In this document: positions 17,503 through 27,012 of the stretch, in pieces
How positions within the stretch are numbered: position 1 is the first letter of the stretch
How the letters are laid out: each line of letters starts with the position of its first letter
From: Flavobacterium johnsoniae
Lineage (GTDB): Bacteria; Bacteroidota; Bacteroidia; Flavobacteriales; Flavobacteriaceae
Assembly: GCF_001879205.1 (NCBI RefSeq)
Contig: NZ_MLFK01000005.1
Coordinates: 806,001 to 870,000 of the forward strand
Direction: 5' to 3'
Length of the DNA: 64,000 bases
Notes under the pieces: model-generated
Databases searched by the model: none
What the model saw: only the letters and a program-made list of their open reading frames with translations
Told to the model about the DNA's origin: nothing
Position numbers and translations under genes: made by a program

Positions 17503-18789
17503 ATGAATATTCAGGAAATTCATAAATTGTTTTTACAATGCAAATCTGTTTCAATTGATACTAGAAAAATTGAAAAAGATTCTATGTTTTTTGCTATAAA
17601 AGGCGAAAATTTTGATGCAAATACTTTTGCAAAACAAGCACTTGATCTGGGTGCATTATTTGTTGTTATTGACAATGAATCTTACTTTATTGACGAAAGG
17701 ACTATTTTGGTCGATAATAGTTTGCAGACACTTCAGGAACTGGCAAAATTTCATCGTAAATATTTGCAATTACCTATAGTTGCTCTTACGGGAAGCAATG
17801 GCAAAACCACTACAAAAGAACTTATAAATGTAGTTTTATCGAAAAAGTTCAAAACCAAAGCAACGGTTGGAAACCTAAATAATCATATTGGGGTTCCGTT
17901 GACTCTTTTGTCTTTTACAAAAGAAACAGAAATAGGAATTGTAGAAATGGGGGCAAACCATAAAAAAGAAATTGAATTTTTATGCGAAATTGCCCAGCCG
18001 GATTATGGATACATAACTAATTTTGGAAAAGCACATTTAGAAGGCTTTGGCGGAGTAGAAGGTGTCATTGAAGGGAAAAGTGAAATGTATAAATATCTTG
18101 CAGCAAATGATAAATTGGTTTTTGTAAATCTGGAAGATCCTATACAAATCGAAAAATCCAAAGACATTAAATCGTTTGCTTTTGGAATAAATAAAGAGTC
18201 TGCAGATTTAAAAATTAAAGATATTCAGGCAAACCCATTTGTGATAGTAGAATACAATGATTTTAAAGTAGAATCTCATTTGATAGGACTTTATAATGCT
18301 AATAATATTAATGCTGCAGCGGCTATTGGAAAATACTTTGAAGTTGAAGATTCTGGAATAAAACAGGCGATAGAAAACTATATTCCTGAAAACAATCGAT
18401 CTCAATTATTGAAAAAAGGTTCTAATCAGATCATTCTGGATGCTTACAATGCAAATCCAAGTAGTATGGCTGTGGCGATCACTAATTTTTTACAATTAGA
18501 AAATCAAAACAAAATCATGATTTTAGGTGATATGTTTGAATTAGGAAATGAAAGCGAAAAGGAACATAAATTAATTATAGATTCGCTATTAAATCAAGAT
18601 AGATCGGTTTGTTATTTAATTGGTAAATATTTTTACGAGAATAAAGTTTCAGATGTAAATATTCATTTTTTTGAAACTTTTGATGCGTTTGCCGATTACC
18701 TAAAAACCATTCATTTTAAAGACAATACTATTTTAATAAAAGGATCCAGGGGAATGGCGCTGGAACGTACTTTAGAATATATCTCATAA
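17503..18789 (+). CDS. murF: UDP-N-acetylmuramoyl-tripeptide--D-alanyl-D-alanine ligase
   Basis: A 428-residue Mur ligase that adds D-Ala-D-Ala to the UDP-MurNAc-tripeptide in the cytoplasm. Visible features are an N-terminal UDP-binding domain, the ATP loop LTGSNGKTTTKEL (about residues 93-105), the VEMGANHKKEIEFL segment typical of MurF, and a C-terminal domain with LDAYNANPSSM. It lies downstream of gldJ but behind a terminator. It is not within a dcw cluster here. Confidence 0.95.
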   Translation: MNIQEIHKLFLQCKSVSIDTRKIEKDSMFFAIKGENFDANTFAKQALDLGALFVVIDNESYFIDERTILVDNSLQTLQELAKFHRKYLQLPIVALTGSNGKTTTKELINVVLSKKFKTKATVGNLNNHIGVPLTLLSFTKETEIGIVEMGANHKKEIEFLCEIAQPDYGYITNFGKAHLEGFGGVEGVIEGKSEMYKYLAANDKLVFVNLEDPIQIEKSKDIKSFAFGINKESADLKIKDIQANPFVIVEYNDFKVESHLIGLYNANNINAAAAIGKYFEVEDSGIKQAIENYIPENNRSQLLKKGSNQIILDAYNANPSSMAVAITNFLQLENQNKIMILGDMFELGNESEKEHKLIIDSLLNQDRSVCYLIGKYFYENKVSDVNIHFFETFDAFADYLKTIHFKDNTILIKGSRGMALERTLEYIS

Positions 18790-18821
18790 AAAAAGATCCG
18801 ACATTTGTCGGATCTTTTTTT
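18788..18821. terminator. Bidirectional terminator between murF and the PUL regulator
   Basis: A GATCCGACA/TGTCGGATC stem flanked by an A-run and a T-run, placed exactly between two convergent stop codons. The minus-strand gene's stop lies within its T-run. Confidence 0.88.
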
Positions 18822-21690
18822 AAATGCTCATTAAAAAACCAATCAGGTTTTCTTTTTTATTTAATCCCAGCTTTTTTCTAAGCCTGTAGCGGGCAAGCTC
18901 AACGCCTCCGCCAGAAATATTCATGATTTCTGCGATTTCTTTTGTGGACATATTCATTAAGAGATAAGTCGACAAATCGAGTTCGCGTGGTGAAATCGTT
19001 GGGTATTTTTCCTTTAAACGCTTTAAAAATTCAAAATGCACATTCTTGATGTGTTTTTCGAGATCTTTCCAGCTTTTATCAGTGTTAACTTCTTTTACAA
19101 TGCTTTTATTAAGTTTGCTGACTTGAAATTTGGTTGAGTCGTCTAATGCATCAATGTCTATTTCTTTTAATTTATGAATGATTCCATTCAGGATTTTATT
19201 TTTCTTTACAACCTGAAGGGAATTATTAACCAGTTCTTTATCTTTTGCCAGGATTTTAATCTGCAATTTGTCATTTTTTAGTTTCTCAATTTCTTTTTCA
19301 AGATCATACTGCTCTTGCCTGATTTTAGATTCTTTTTCAAGATATAAACGTCTTTGTTCGATAGTTTCGTAGTACTTGTTTTTTCTGATTTTCATTTTGA
19401 TTCTATTCGAAATAAAATAAATGGTGATAATAAGTAATATAAAATACAGCATAAAAGCCAGAAAATGTCTGTACCATGGAGGCGAAATGGTAAAAGAAAT
19501 TATGGATGGTTCTGATTGTATACCATAGCTGTTTCTCACTTTTACTTTCATTGTATAATCACCCTCGCGTAAGTTTGTGTACTCTTTTATTGAGATGGTA
19601 GACCAGTTGCTCCATTTCTCATCAAATGGCTCTAATTGATAGGAAAACTGGACATTTTCGAGGTTTTCATAAGTTGGAGATGAAAAGGTAAACCGAACAT
19701 GATTTGATGAATAAGGAACTCGTATATTTTCAGTTTTATTTTGGTTATTTCCTAATACAATCGTGTCGCCGGGAAATGAAAAGCTTCGGATAAAAGCTTT
19801 TGGCTTAGTGGTGAAATTATTAAGAAGTTCCGGGTCATAATGCGCCAAACCATCAGTTAATCCAATAAAAATATTTTTAGAGTCGATGGTATTTACAGAT
19901 AAATAATTGCTTACCAGATTTCCTGTTAAATTAGAAAATGGCGCCACAATATTTTTGTACTTATTCTTCTCTTTCATAAGTACTCCGATAGATTCATCAA
20001 AAGCATACCATAAATTTGACTGGCTATCTTCGGATAATGCGTTTATGACAGGAATATTTTTGAACAAATCGCTTAAATGTTTGTCTTCGTAAAACAGCTC
20101 TTGTTCTGTAGAATATCTGAAAAAATGATTATTAGTTTGAAAATAAACTTTTCCGTCAATTTGCTGAAGGCTTCCTATGTTCCTGTATTTGGATGTTAAA
20201 CGATCTATTTTTTTGATGCTTGAGAATCGAGATAAATCATCGCTCAAAGTCATACGGTAAATAGATTCATCTTTTTTAAGCCACAAATATGACTGATCAA
20301 GTTCAAAGCTGTTTGATGACTTATCGAAGCCCAAAAGTTGGTTTTTAAAAGTTAGTCCGGCACCTGTTTTTTGAAAAACAGCAAAACCATCATAATTTGA
20401 ACCTATAAAGAACCCAGGATGATTAGGTATTTTCTTAAACCCAAAATATCCCTTTGAATCAATTATACGAGTAACTCTTCCTCCGTTTATAACTAATGCC
20501 CCTCTGTTATTGGCGCAGATTAACTCGTTGTCTATTATTTGTACATTCCATGACTGCGCTGTCGTTCCTTCTACTAGTTTAAAAACATCTTCTTTAAAAT
20601 TATTATTCCATGCATGGTAAAAAACACCCTGGTTAGTTGCTACGTACAAATTTCCCTGATGAATAACAGAAGCATAGACGGTACTAATATCGTAGCTAAA
20701 GCCAAAATAAGTAAATGGTGAACTTTGATTCACGTAAGCGATACCATTGTCTAATCCCAGCCATAAGTTGTTTTTATTATCAATAAATGAAGTTAGAACA
20801 GTATTATTCTGTAAACCTTTCTTTCTGTTGATGTGCTGAATGATTTTCCCGTTAAAATCACAAATAATAATTCCGTCTAACACAGAATTTAAAACAATAA
20901 ATTTATTGTTGATTACAGAAGCTCCCAATGAGTTGTTCTTCTTTACAAAATTATTAGCTTCAGTATTCCAGGGAGTTACTGTATTGTTTTCATATATAAA
21001 TAATCCTTTTTCGAGGGTTACAATTAAGGTCTTGCCTTTTCCTATAGAATACATTGCCCAAACCTCGGTGCTGTTGAGGCTTTTGGTGTTGGGTAAAGCA
21101 TACAGTTTGCCATTTTTGTATTCTAAAATTCCCTGCTCAATGTCCTGAAAGTAAAGCCTGTTATTTACAACAAAAGAGAATTGAAAACGCTTTGGGGCTT
21201 TTAAAATAGTTAACGTATTGTTTTTGAAAATATAAGCTCTCGCAAATGATTGAAAAATGATCTGGTTGTCTACTGCGTGAATTTTCCAGATAAAGTCAAT
21301 TATTTTGATTTTGTTTTTATCTACTTTTTTAGCAAGAGACGTGTATTTGAGTTTTCCTTTATTGTCTGGCTGGAAATATCCAAATTCATTATAACCTCCA
21401 ACGAAGATTTTTCCGGAATCGCCAATTTTTAAACATCGTACTGAGGTTAAATTTGGCAGTGGATATTTTTTCCAGGAAGAACCATCAAATTGTAAAAGAC
21501 CGTTATTATTAGCAAAGTATAGATTTCCATTTTTATCCTGTCCGATATTCCAGTTTTGAGTTCCTCCCTTATATTCATTTCGCTTGTAATTTCTTACATC
21601 CGGAAGTCCTATGTTTTTTACTTGTGCAAAAAAGCTAATTGTGAATAATATAAAAAAAGTCGTATAAAAATATGATTTTATCAATTTCAT
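18820..21690 (-). CDS. PUL regulator: two-component-type propeller sensor with Y_Y_Y domain and LuxR-type HTH, no kinase
   Basis: A 956-residue membrane regulator with a signal peptide (MKLIKSYFYTTFFILFTISFFAQ). About 630 residues of beta-propeller repeats follow (LQFDGSSWKKY, NLWLGLDNGIAYV and similar). Then come a Y_Y_Y domain (about 660-735, ending GDYTMKVKVRNSYG), one membrane helix (about 740-760), a long coiled coil, and a C-terminal LuxR-type HTH (ISPRELDLSTYLLMNMSTKEIAEIMNIS). Unlike hybrid two-component systems there is no histidine kinase or receiver, so sensing and DNA binding are in one chain. The ATG at 21690 is preferred over a TTG at 21708. It is divergent from susC and is the likely activator of the locus. 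Confidence 0.85.
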   Translation of the reverse strand: MKLIKSYFYTTFFILFTISFFAQVKNIGLPDVRNYKRNEYKGGTQNWNIGQDKNGNLYFANNNGLLQFDGSSWKKYPLPNLTSVRCLKIGDSGKIFVGGYNEFGYFQPDNKGKLKYTSLAKKVDKNKIKIIDFIWKIHAVDNQIIFQSFARAYIFKNNTLTILKAPKRFQFSFVVNNRLYFQDIEQGILEYKNGKLYALPNTKSLNSTEVWAMYSIGKGKTLIVTLEKGLFIYENNTVTPWNTEANNFVKKNNSLGASVINNKFIVLNSVLDGIIICDFNGKIIQHINRKKGLQNNTVLTSFIDNKNNLWLGLDNGIAYVNQSSPFTYFGFSYDISTVYASVIHQGNLYVATNQGVFYHAWNNNFKEDVFKLVEGTTAQSWNVQIIDNELICANNRGALVINGGRVTRIIDSKGYFGFKKIPNHPGFFIGSNYDGFAVFQKTGAGLTFKNQLLGFDKSSNSFELDQSYLWLKKDESIYRMTLSDDLSRFSSIKKIDRLTSKYRNIGSLQQIDGKVYFQTNNHFFRYSTEQELFYEDKHLSDLFKNIPVINALSEDSQSNLWYAFDESIGVLMKEKNKYKNIVAPFSNLTGNLVSNYLSVNTIDSKNIFIGLTDGLAHYDPELLNNFTTKPKAFIRSFSFPGDTIVLGNNQNKTENIRVPYSSNHVRFTFSSPTYENLENVQFSYQLEPFDEKWSNWSTISIKEYTNLREGDYTMKVKVRNSYGIQSEPSIISFTISPPWYRHFLAFMLYFILLIITIYFISNRIKMKIRKNKYYETIEQRRLYLEKESKIRQEQYDLEKEIEKLKNDKLQIKILAKDKELVNNSLQVVKKNKILNGIIHKLKEIDIDALDDSTKFQVSKLNKSIVKEVNTDKSWKDLEKHIKNVHFEFLKRLKEKYPTISPRELDLSTYLLMNMSTKEIAEIMNISGGGVELARYRLRKKLGLNKKENLIGFLMSI

Positions 21691-22036
21691 AGTTTTTTTA
21701 ATTTTCAATAGATTTTAATTGTTAAAGTGTTTGTTTTTAGTGTTTTAAGGTCTGTTTGTTCAGTACTATCACGATGTAGCGACCTGTTTTTTTTATAAAA
21801 ATAAGCAAACTTAGATTAGTGTAGTGTTTATTTTTACAATTAACATTTTGCTAACATCCTATATTTTAAATTTAATTTGTTGTAAATTAATGTTTTAAAA
21901 AAAATATGATGTGTTTTTGTAATGTATAAAATTTTACTTTGATGTGTTTTTGTAGTGAAAATTAGTTGTCGATAGTAAAAAATTAACTTTATTATTGCAT
22001 CAAATTACTAATTAATTAACCAAAATTTTTAGAAAA
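21691..22036. promoter_or_regulatory. Divergent control region between the PUL regulator and susC
   Basis: 346 bp of AT-rich DNA without an ORF. It holds a candidate promoter for the regulator (TAAGTTTG on the minus strand at 21806-21813, with TTG at 21837-21839, spacer 23). It also holds a direct repeat TGATGTGTTTTTGTA at 21907-21921 and 21940-21954, offset 33 bp, which is a candidate operator. No perfect TAnnTTTG was found for susC; near matches with one base fewer occur at 21934-21940 and around 21873. Confidence 0.5.
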
Positions 22037-25000
22037 ATGAAATTAACAAAATTACTTATTTTTTGTGTTTCGTCTTTGTTATTCTCGGTTATAGCTGTGG
22101 CTCAGGATACCACAGTAAATGGAATAATAAACGATGAAAGTGGAATGCCGGTTCCGGGCGCAACAGTTGTATTAAAAGGTACAACAAAGTCGACCGCATC
22201 AGATTTTGATGGGAAATTCCAAATACAAGTACCTTCAAACGGAGTTTTGACAGTTACTTTTATAGGATATACTACAGTTAATGAAGCTGTAAACGGAAGA
22301 ACAAAAATTTCAATTCAATTAAAGCCAGAATCACAAACCTTAAATGAGGTTGTAGTAGTTGGATACGGAACTCAAAAGAAAGCAGTTGTTACAGGAGCTA
22401 TCTCTAGCGTAAAAGCAGCAGATCTTGAAAAAGTACCAAACGGACGTGTTGAACAGTCTTTACAAGGACGTGCAGCAGGTGTATCTGTGGCTGCGACTTC
22501 TGGACAGCCTGGTGCGGCATCAAAGGTTCGTATTAGAGGTATAACTACTTTTAGAGAAGGCGGTAATGATCCTTTATGGGTTGTTGATGGTGTGGCTGTA
22601 GATGCGAATGCAATTGGTTTTATAAATCAAGGTGATATCGAATCTATCGAGGTTCTTAAAGATGCTGCTTCTGCTGCGATTTATGGTACTCGTGCTGCAA
22701 CTGGGGTTATTCTGGTTACAACTAAAAAAGGAAAATCAGGAAAAATTTCTGTGAATTATAACGGTTTCTTAGGAACATCAGCTCCTGCGAAAAGATTAGA
22801 CATGTTAAATTCTCAACAGTATGCTACGTTAATGAATGAAAGATCTGTTAATGATGGTGGGGCAGTTAAATTCCTTCCTGCTGACATTGCTAAAATGGGT
22901 GCTGGTACTAACTGGCAGGATGCAATATTTAATGATTCAGCTTTTAGATATACACACGAATTAAGTATTAGCGGTGGTGGAGAAAAATCTACGTTTTATG
23001 CTTCTTTTGGAATACAAGATCAAGAGGGTATTGTAGCAACAGATATTTCTAACTATTCAAAGAAAAATTTCCGTTTAAACTCTACGCACAAAATTTCTGA
23101 TTACTTTACTTTTGGACAAACTTTTGGTTACACTCACCAAAAAACTAAAGGTATTGGAAACGTAAATAGTGAGTTTGGTGGTCCTTTAAGTTCTGCAATT
23201 AACTTAGATCCGCTTACTCCTTTGGTTGAAACGGATCCTAATGTAACTAATACAGGTTTCTACACTAACCCAAATGTGGTTAGAGATGCTAACGGAAATC
23301 CTTACGGAATTTCGTCTTATGTACAACAAGAGATGACTAACCCTCTAGGTTATATCCAAACAAGATTAGGTGGTTTTGACTGGTCTGATGATTTTGTTGG
23401 AAACGCTTATTTGGAGGCTAACATAACTAGCCACTTAAAATTTAGAACTACACTTGGTGGTAAATTGGCTTATTGGGGAAAACAAGGATTTACACCTGTT
23501 TTCTTCTTAAATCCAAACATGAAAGAGGATAGAAACAATTACAGCCAGGACAATAATAAATCTCTTTCCTGGACACTTGAAAACATTTTGACTTACTCTA
23601 ATAAATTTGGAGATCATAATGTAAATATTTTAGCTGGACAAGGAGCTTATGTTGAAAACATTGGAGGGACTATTGGAGTAACTATGTATGGTTTACCAAT
23701 TACAAATTACAGAGATGCTTCTTTTAACTTTGATATTCCTCAAACAGACAGAGTAAACAGAGCAAGTGATTTTGATCAACACAAATTAGCTTCGTTGTTT
23801 TTACGTGCCAACTACGATTACATGGAAAAATATCTTTTTACAGGAATCGTTCGTCGTGATGGATCAACTCGTTTTGGTGAAAATAAAAAATGGGGAGTTT
23901 TCCCATCATTCTCTTTAGGATGGGTAATTTCAAAAGAAGGATTCTGGAAAGAGAACAATGTAGTTAATACTTTAAAACTACGTGGAGGTTACGGAGTTGT
24001 AGGTAATGATAATATCGCCGATTTTAAATACAGAGGTTTAGTTGTTGGAGGATATAATTATTCTGTTGGAAATTCAGGAACAATTACTACTGGTTACGGA
24101 AACTCTACTTTGCCAAATGCTGATTTAGGATGGGAAGAAACATCTCAAACAACTTTTGGTCTTGATGCAAAACTTTTTAATGACTTTAACCTTGCTCTTG
24201 ACTACTACAAAAAGAGAACAAAAGGAATTTTAAGAGATGTTGTTATTCCTGGATATGTAGGAGCTGTTGATCCTCCTTCTGCTAATATTGCAGATATGGA
24301 TAATAGTGGTTTTGAGGTAGAATTAGGATACAAGAAAAGACTTGGGGATTTTAATTTAGGTGTAAATGCAAACTTTGCTTACTTGAAAAATGAAATTACT
24401 TATGTAGGATCATCTACGAACTTTATTGTTGGAGATGCCACTTTTCAATCTATGGGACCTGTAACAAGAACGCAGGTTGGTCACTCATTTAATGAATTTT
24501 ACGGATTTAAAACTGCAGGTATTTTTCAAAATGCAGCAGAAGTTGCGGCATACAAAAATGCTTCCGGAGGTTTAATTCAGCCAAATGCTAAACCTGGAGA
24601 TTTCCGTTGGGTTGATTCAAACGGTGATGGTTCTATCACAGATGATGACAAACAATTTTTAGGAACTAACATCCCTAAATATACTTTTGGTCTTACTTTA
24701 AATTTAGATTACAAAAATTTCGATTTCATGGCATTTGCCCAAGGATCAGCAGGAAGTAAAATTTTCCAGGGTTTAAGAAGACTTGATGTATTAAATGCTA
24801 ACTACCAAACAAAAGCACTAGATCGTTGGAATGGAGAAGGAACTTCAAATGACTATCCAAGAATGACTGCTAATGACCCAAATAAGAATTTCACTAATAT
24901 GTCTGATTTTTATCTTGAAAATGGAAATTACGTTCGTTTAAAAATTGTTCAGGTTGGATACACACTTCCATCTAGCTTATCATCAAAAGTTGGTTCAGAT

Positions 25001-25153
25001 AAAATTCGTTTTTACTTAACTGGAGAAAACTTAGTGACTTTTACAAAATACACTGGATATGATCCGGAAATTGGAGGTCAGGTTTTTGGTGTAGATAAAG
25101 GAGTTTATCCGCAAGCAAGATCTATCCTGTTTGGAGCTAACGTTCAATTTTAA
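22037..25153 (+). CDS. SusC/RagA family TonB-linked outer-membrane transporter
   Basis: A 1038-residue outer-membrane transporter that imports oligosaccharides with the neighbouring SusD. Order: signal peptide (residues 1-22, ending VIAVAQ), a CarboxypepD_reg-like domain (about 27-105, with PVPGATVVLKGTTKSTASDFDGKF), the TonB-box-like EVVVVGYGTQKK, the plug domain (GRVEQSLQGRAAGVSV, GASSVRIRG-like SKVRIRGITTF), then the 22-strand barrel. It is the first gene of the PUL and starts 15 bp before susD begins. The sugar cannot be deduced from this protein alone. Confidence 0.95.
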   Translation: MKLTKLLIFCVSSLLFSVIAVAQDTTVNGIINDESGMPVPGATVVLKGTTKSTASDFDGKFQIQVPSNGVLTVTFIGYTTVNEAVNGRTKISIQLKPESQTLNEVVVVGYGTQKKAVVTGAISSVKAADLEKVPNGRVEQSLQGRAAGVSVAATSGQPGAASKVRIRGITTFREGGNDPLWVVDGVAVDANAIGFINQGDIESIEVLKDAASAAIYGTRAATGVILVTTKKGKSGKISVNYNGFLGTSAPAKRLDMLNSQQYATLMNERSVNDGGAVKFLPADIAKMGAGTNWQDAIFNDSAFRYTHELSISGGGEKSTFYASFGIQDQEGIVATDISNYSKKNFRLNSTHKISDYFTFGQTFGYTHQKTKGIGNVNSEFGGPLSSAINLDPLTPLVETDPNVTNTGFYTNPNVVRDANGNPYGISSYVQQEMTNPLGYIQTRLGGFDWSDDFVGNAYLEANITSHLKFRTTLGGKLAYWGKQGFTPVFFLNPNMKEDRNNYSQDNNKSLSWTLENILTYSNKFGDHNVNILAGQGAYVENIGGTIGVTMYGLPITNYRDASFNFDIPQTDRVNRASDFDQHKLASLFLRANYDYMEKYLFTGIVRRDGSTRFGENKKWGVFPSFSLGWVISKEGFWKENNVVNTLKLRGGYGVVGNDNIADFKYRGLVVGGYNYSVGNSGTITTGYGNSTLPNADLGWEETSQTTFGLDAKLFNDFNLALDYYKKRTKGILRDVVIPGYVGAVDPPSANIADMDNSGFEVELGYKKRLGDFNLGVNANFAYLKNEITYVGSSTNFIVGDATFQSMGPVTRTQVGHSFNEFYGFKTAGIFQNAAEVAAYKNASGGLIQPNAKPGDFRWVDSNGDGSITDDDKQFLGTNIPKYTFGLTLNLDYKNFDFMAFAQGSAGSKIFQGLRRLDVLNANYQTKALDRWNGEGTSNDYPRMTANDPNKNFTNMSDFYLENGNYVRLKIVQVGYTLPSSLSSKVGSDKIRFYLTGENLVTFTKYTGYDPEIGGQVFGVDKGVYPQARSILFGANVQF

Positions 25154-25168
25154 AAAAATTAAAGAATT

Positions 25169-26683
25169 ATGAAAACTAAAAATTATAAATACATATATAT
25201 TGCTGTAGCAATGGCTGCTCTGGGATCTTGTTCTGAAGATTTCGTGACCATTAATCCAAAGGGGAAATTTGATACAAGCACTTACTTTTCTAACGAACAA
25301 CAATGCTACGCTGCTCTAATTGGAACTTATGATCCATTAAGAAAAAACACTGGTGGTTTTGAAAATTTAGTAGCAATGCTAAATGCAGGTTCAGATGATT
25401 TTTATGCTGGAGGCGGTAGTTCTACAGATGGAAACGGAATTCAAAATTTCTCAACACACTCGCTTACTTCAATTAGTATTCCAGGAAGTTTCTGGAACGA
25501 TCATTATCAAGGTATTTCGAGAGCAAATCTTTTATTGAATAAACTTCCGGCAGCTTCTATGGATGATGCTGTAAGAGCAAGATTTGCTGCAGAAGCTAAA
25601 ACACTTCGTGCATTTTACTACTTTAATTTAGTAAGAATGTTCAAAAACATTGCTTTGGTTTTAGAACCGTTTACTACACAGACTATTTATAATCCGGAGC
25701 AGGTTAAACCAGAGGTAATTTATGCATTAATAGAAAAAGATTTATTAGAGGCAATTCCTGTTTTACCAAATACTGTTGTTACAAGTACTGAAGCAGGTAG
25801 ATTTAACAAAGGAGCTGCTCAGGCATTACTTGGAAAAGTGTACTTGTATGAAGGAAAAAATCCTCAGGCAGCAGCAATTTTAGCGGAAGTAAATGGTACG
25901 CCGGGTGTAAATGTGGCTAATCAATATGGAAATAAATTACTGCCTAAATTCAGTGACCTATGGGTAACTTCAAATAAATTTAATGCAGAATCTATTATAG
26001 AAGTATCTCACAGTAGTGCTGGTAACACAGATTGGAGTTTCTGGGGACAAGGTAAAGATGAAGGAAACTCTCTAAACCAAATGGTTGGGCCTAGAGGATA
26101 TTCCAGACCAACTGGTTCTGATGCTGCTGACCTTCCTTCAGGATGGGCTTTTAATCCGGTGACACAAGGTTTATATGATGCAATGAAGAATGACCCAAGA
26201 TTTGAAGCTACTATTTATGATTTAAAAGCTTTAAAAGCAGCAGGGAAAGCAAACTATATTCCAGCTTATCAGGATACAGGTTACTTCCTGAATAAATACC
26301 TTCCAAGACAATCAGACGTTCGTACTGGCGGTGGTAATCAAGAGTTGAATTACAAACAAAATTCTTATGTTATCAGACTTGCTGATACTTACCTAATGGA
26401 AGCAGAAGCTTTAGGATCAGGACCAAGAGCACAAGCTTTACTTGATGCTGTAAGAGCAAGAGTTGGATTGCCTTCTGTTCCTGTAACATTAGCAGCTATT
26501 AAACACGAAAGAAGAATGGAATTAGCTGGTGAAGGACATAGATTCTTTGACTTAGTTAGATGGGGAGATGCTGCAACTGCATTATCTGATAGAGGATTTG
26601 ATGCTGGTACAGATGAAATTTTCCCAATTCCTTACACAGAGCTTAATGGTACTAAATTGAAACAAAATCCAAATTACCAATAA
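25169..26683 (+). CDS. SusD/RagB family surface glycan-binding lipoprotein
   Basis: A 504-residue lipoprotein (lipobox ALGSC, Cys21). It has the SusD/RagB architecture: N-terminal DFVTINPKGKFDTSTYF, TPR helices (RAFYYFNLVRMFKNIAL, GAAQALLGKVYLYEGK), and the C-terminal IKHERRMELAGEGHRFFDLVRWGDA followed by FPIPYTEL. It forms the lid of the SusC transporter at the cell surface. No separate SusE/F-type glycan-binding protein is encoded next to it, which is a small departure from the standard locus. Confidence 0.95.
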   Translation: MKTKNYKYIYIAVAMAALGSCSEDFVTINPKGKFDTSTYFSNEQQCYAALIGTYDPLRKNTGGFENLVAMLNAGSDDFYAGGGSSTDGNGIQNFSTHSLTSISIPGSFWNDHYQGISRANLLLNKLPAASMDDAVRARFAAEAKTLRAFYYFNLVRMFKNIALVLEPFTTQTIYNPEQVKPEVIYALIEKDLLEAIPVLPNTVVTSTEAGRFNKGAAQALLGKVYLYEGKNPQAAAILAEVNGTPGVNVANQYGNKLLPKFSDLWVTSNKFNAESIIEVSHSSAGNTDWSFWGQGKDEGNSLNQMVGPRGYSRPTGSDAADLPSGWAFNPVTQGLYDAMKNDPRFEATIYDLKALKAAGKANYIPAYQDTGYFLNKYLPRQSDVRTGGGNQELNYKQNSYVIRLADTYLMEAEALGSGPRAQALLDAVRARVGLPSVPVTLAAIKHERRMELAGEGHRFFDLVRWGDAATALSDRGFDAGTDEIFPIPYTELNGTKLKQNPNYQ

Positions 26684-27012
26684 TAAATACCAAAGATTAA
26701 TATAGTGTATGCCTAATGCAGATAGCAGCATTAGGCACTACACTAAGAAAAGATAGTTTTTTTAATACAGTTGTTTCGCTTCATCATAAATAGGATTGAG
26801 CCTTGAATCTGTGCTAAAAATCTCAGAGAAATTTCTTTGTACGTTTTGTAAAAAGAAAGCAAAACTGAGAAAAAATAAAGTTTAAGTTAAGTTTAAGTTT
26901 GGTTGTAAGTAGCCCATAATCAGTATGAGTATGGGCTATTTTTAAATCCTTAGGCCGTCAGGGAAGGAGTTCCTGAAAAAACTTCGATTTAAAACTAAAT
27001 ATTAAGGAAAGA
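26684..27012. other. Intergenic region between SusD and the first GH30, with two hairpins
   Basis: 329 bp without an ORF. Stem-loop 1 (26703-26719 with 26728-26745) forms 17 bp with one bulged base and lacks an immediate U-run. Stem-loop 2 (26910-26918 with 26930-26938) is followed by TTTTT and looks like a terminator. A TAAGTTTG box (26894-26901) lies just before stem-loop 2 and could start a separate transcript for the hydrolase genes. Confidence 0.55.

Noticed and set aside
20840..21148. 102-codon plus-strand ORF
   Set aside because: Antisense to the propeller region of the PUL regulator; no motif or start context.
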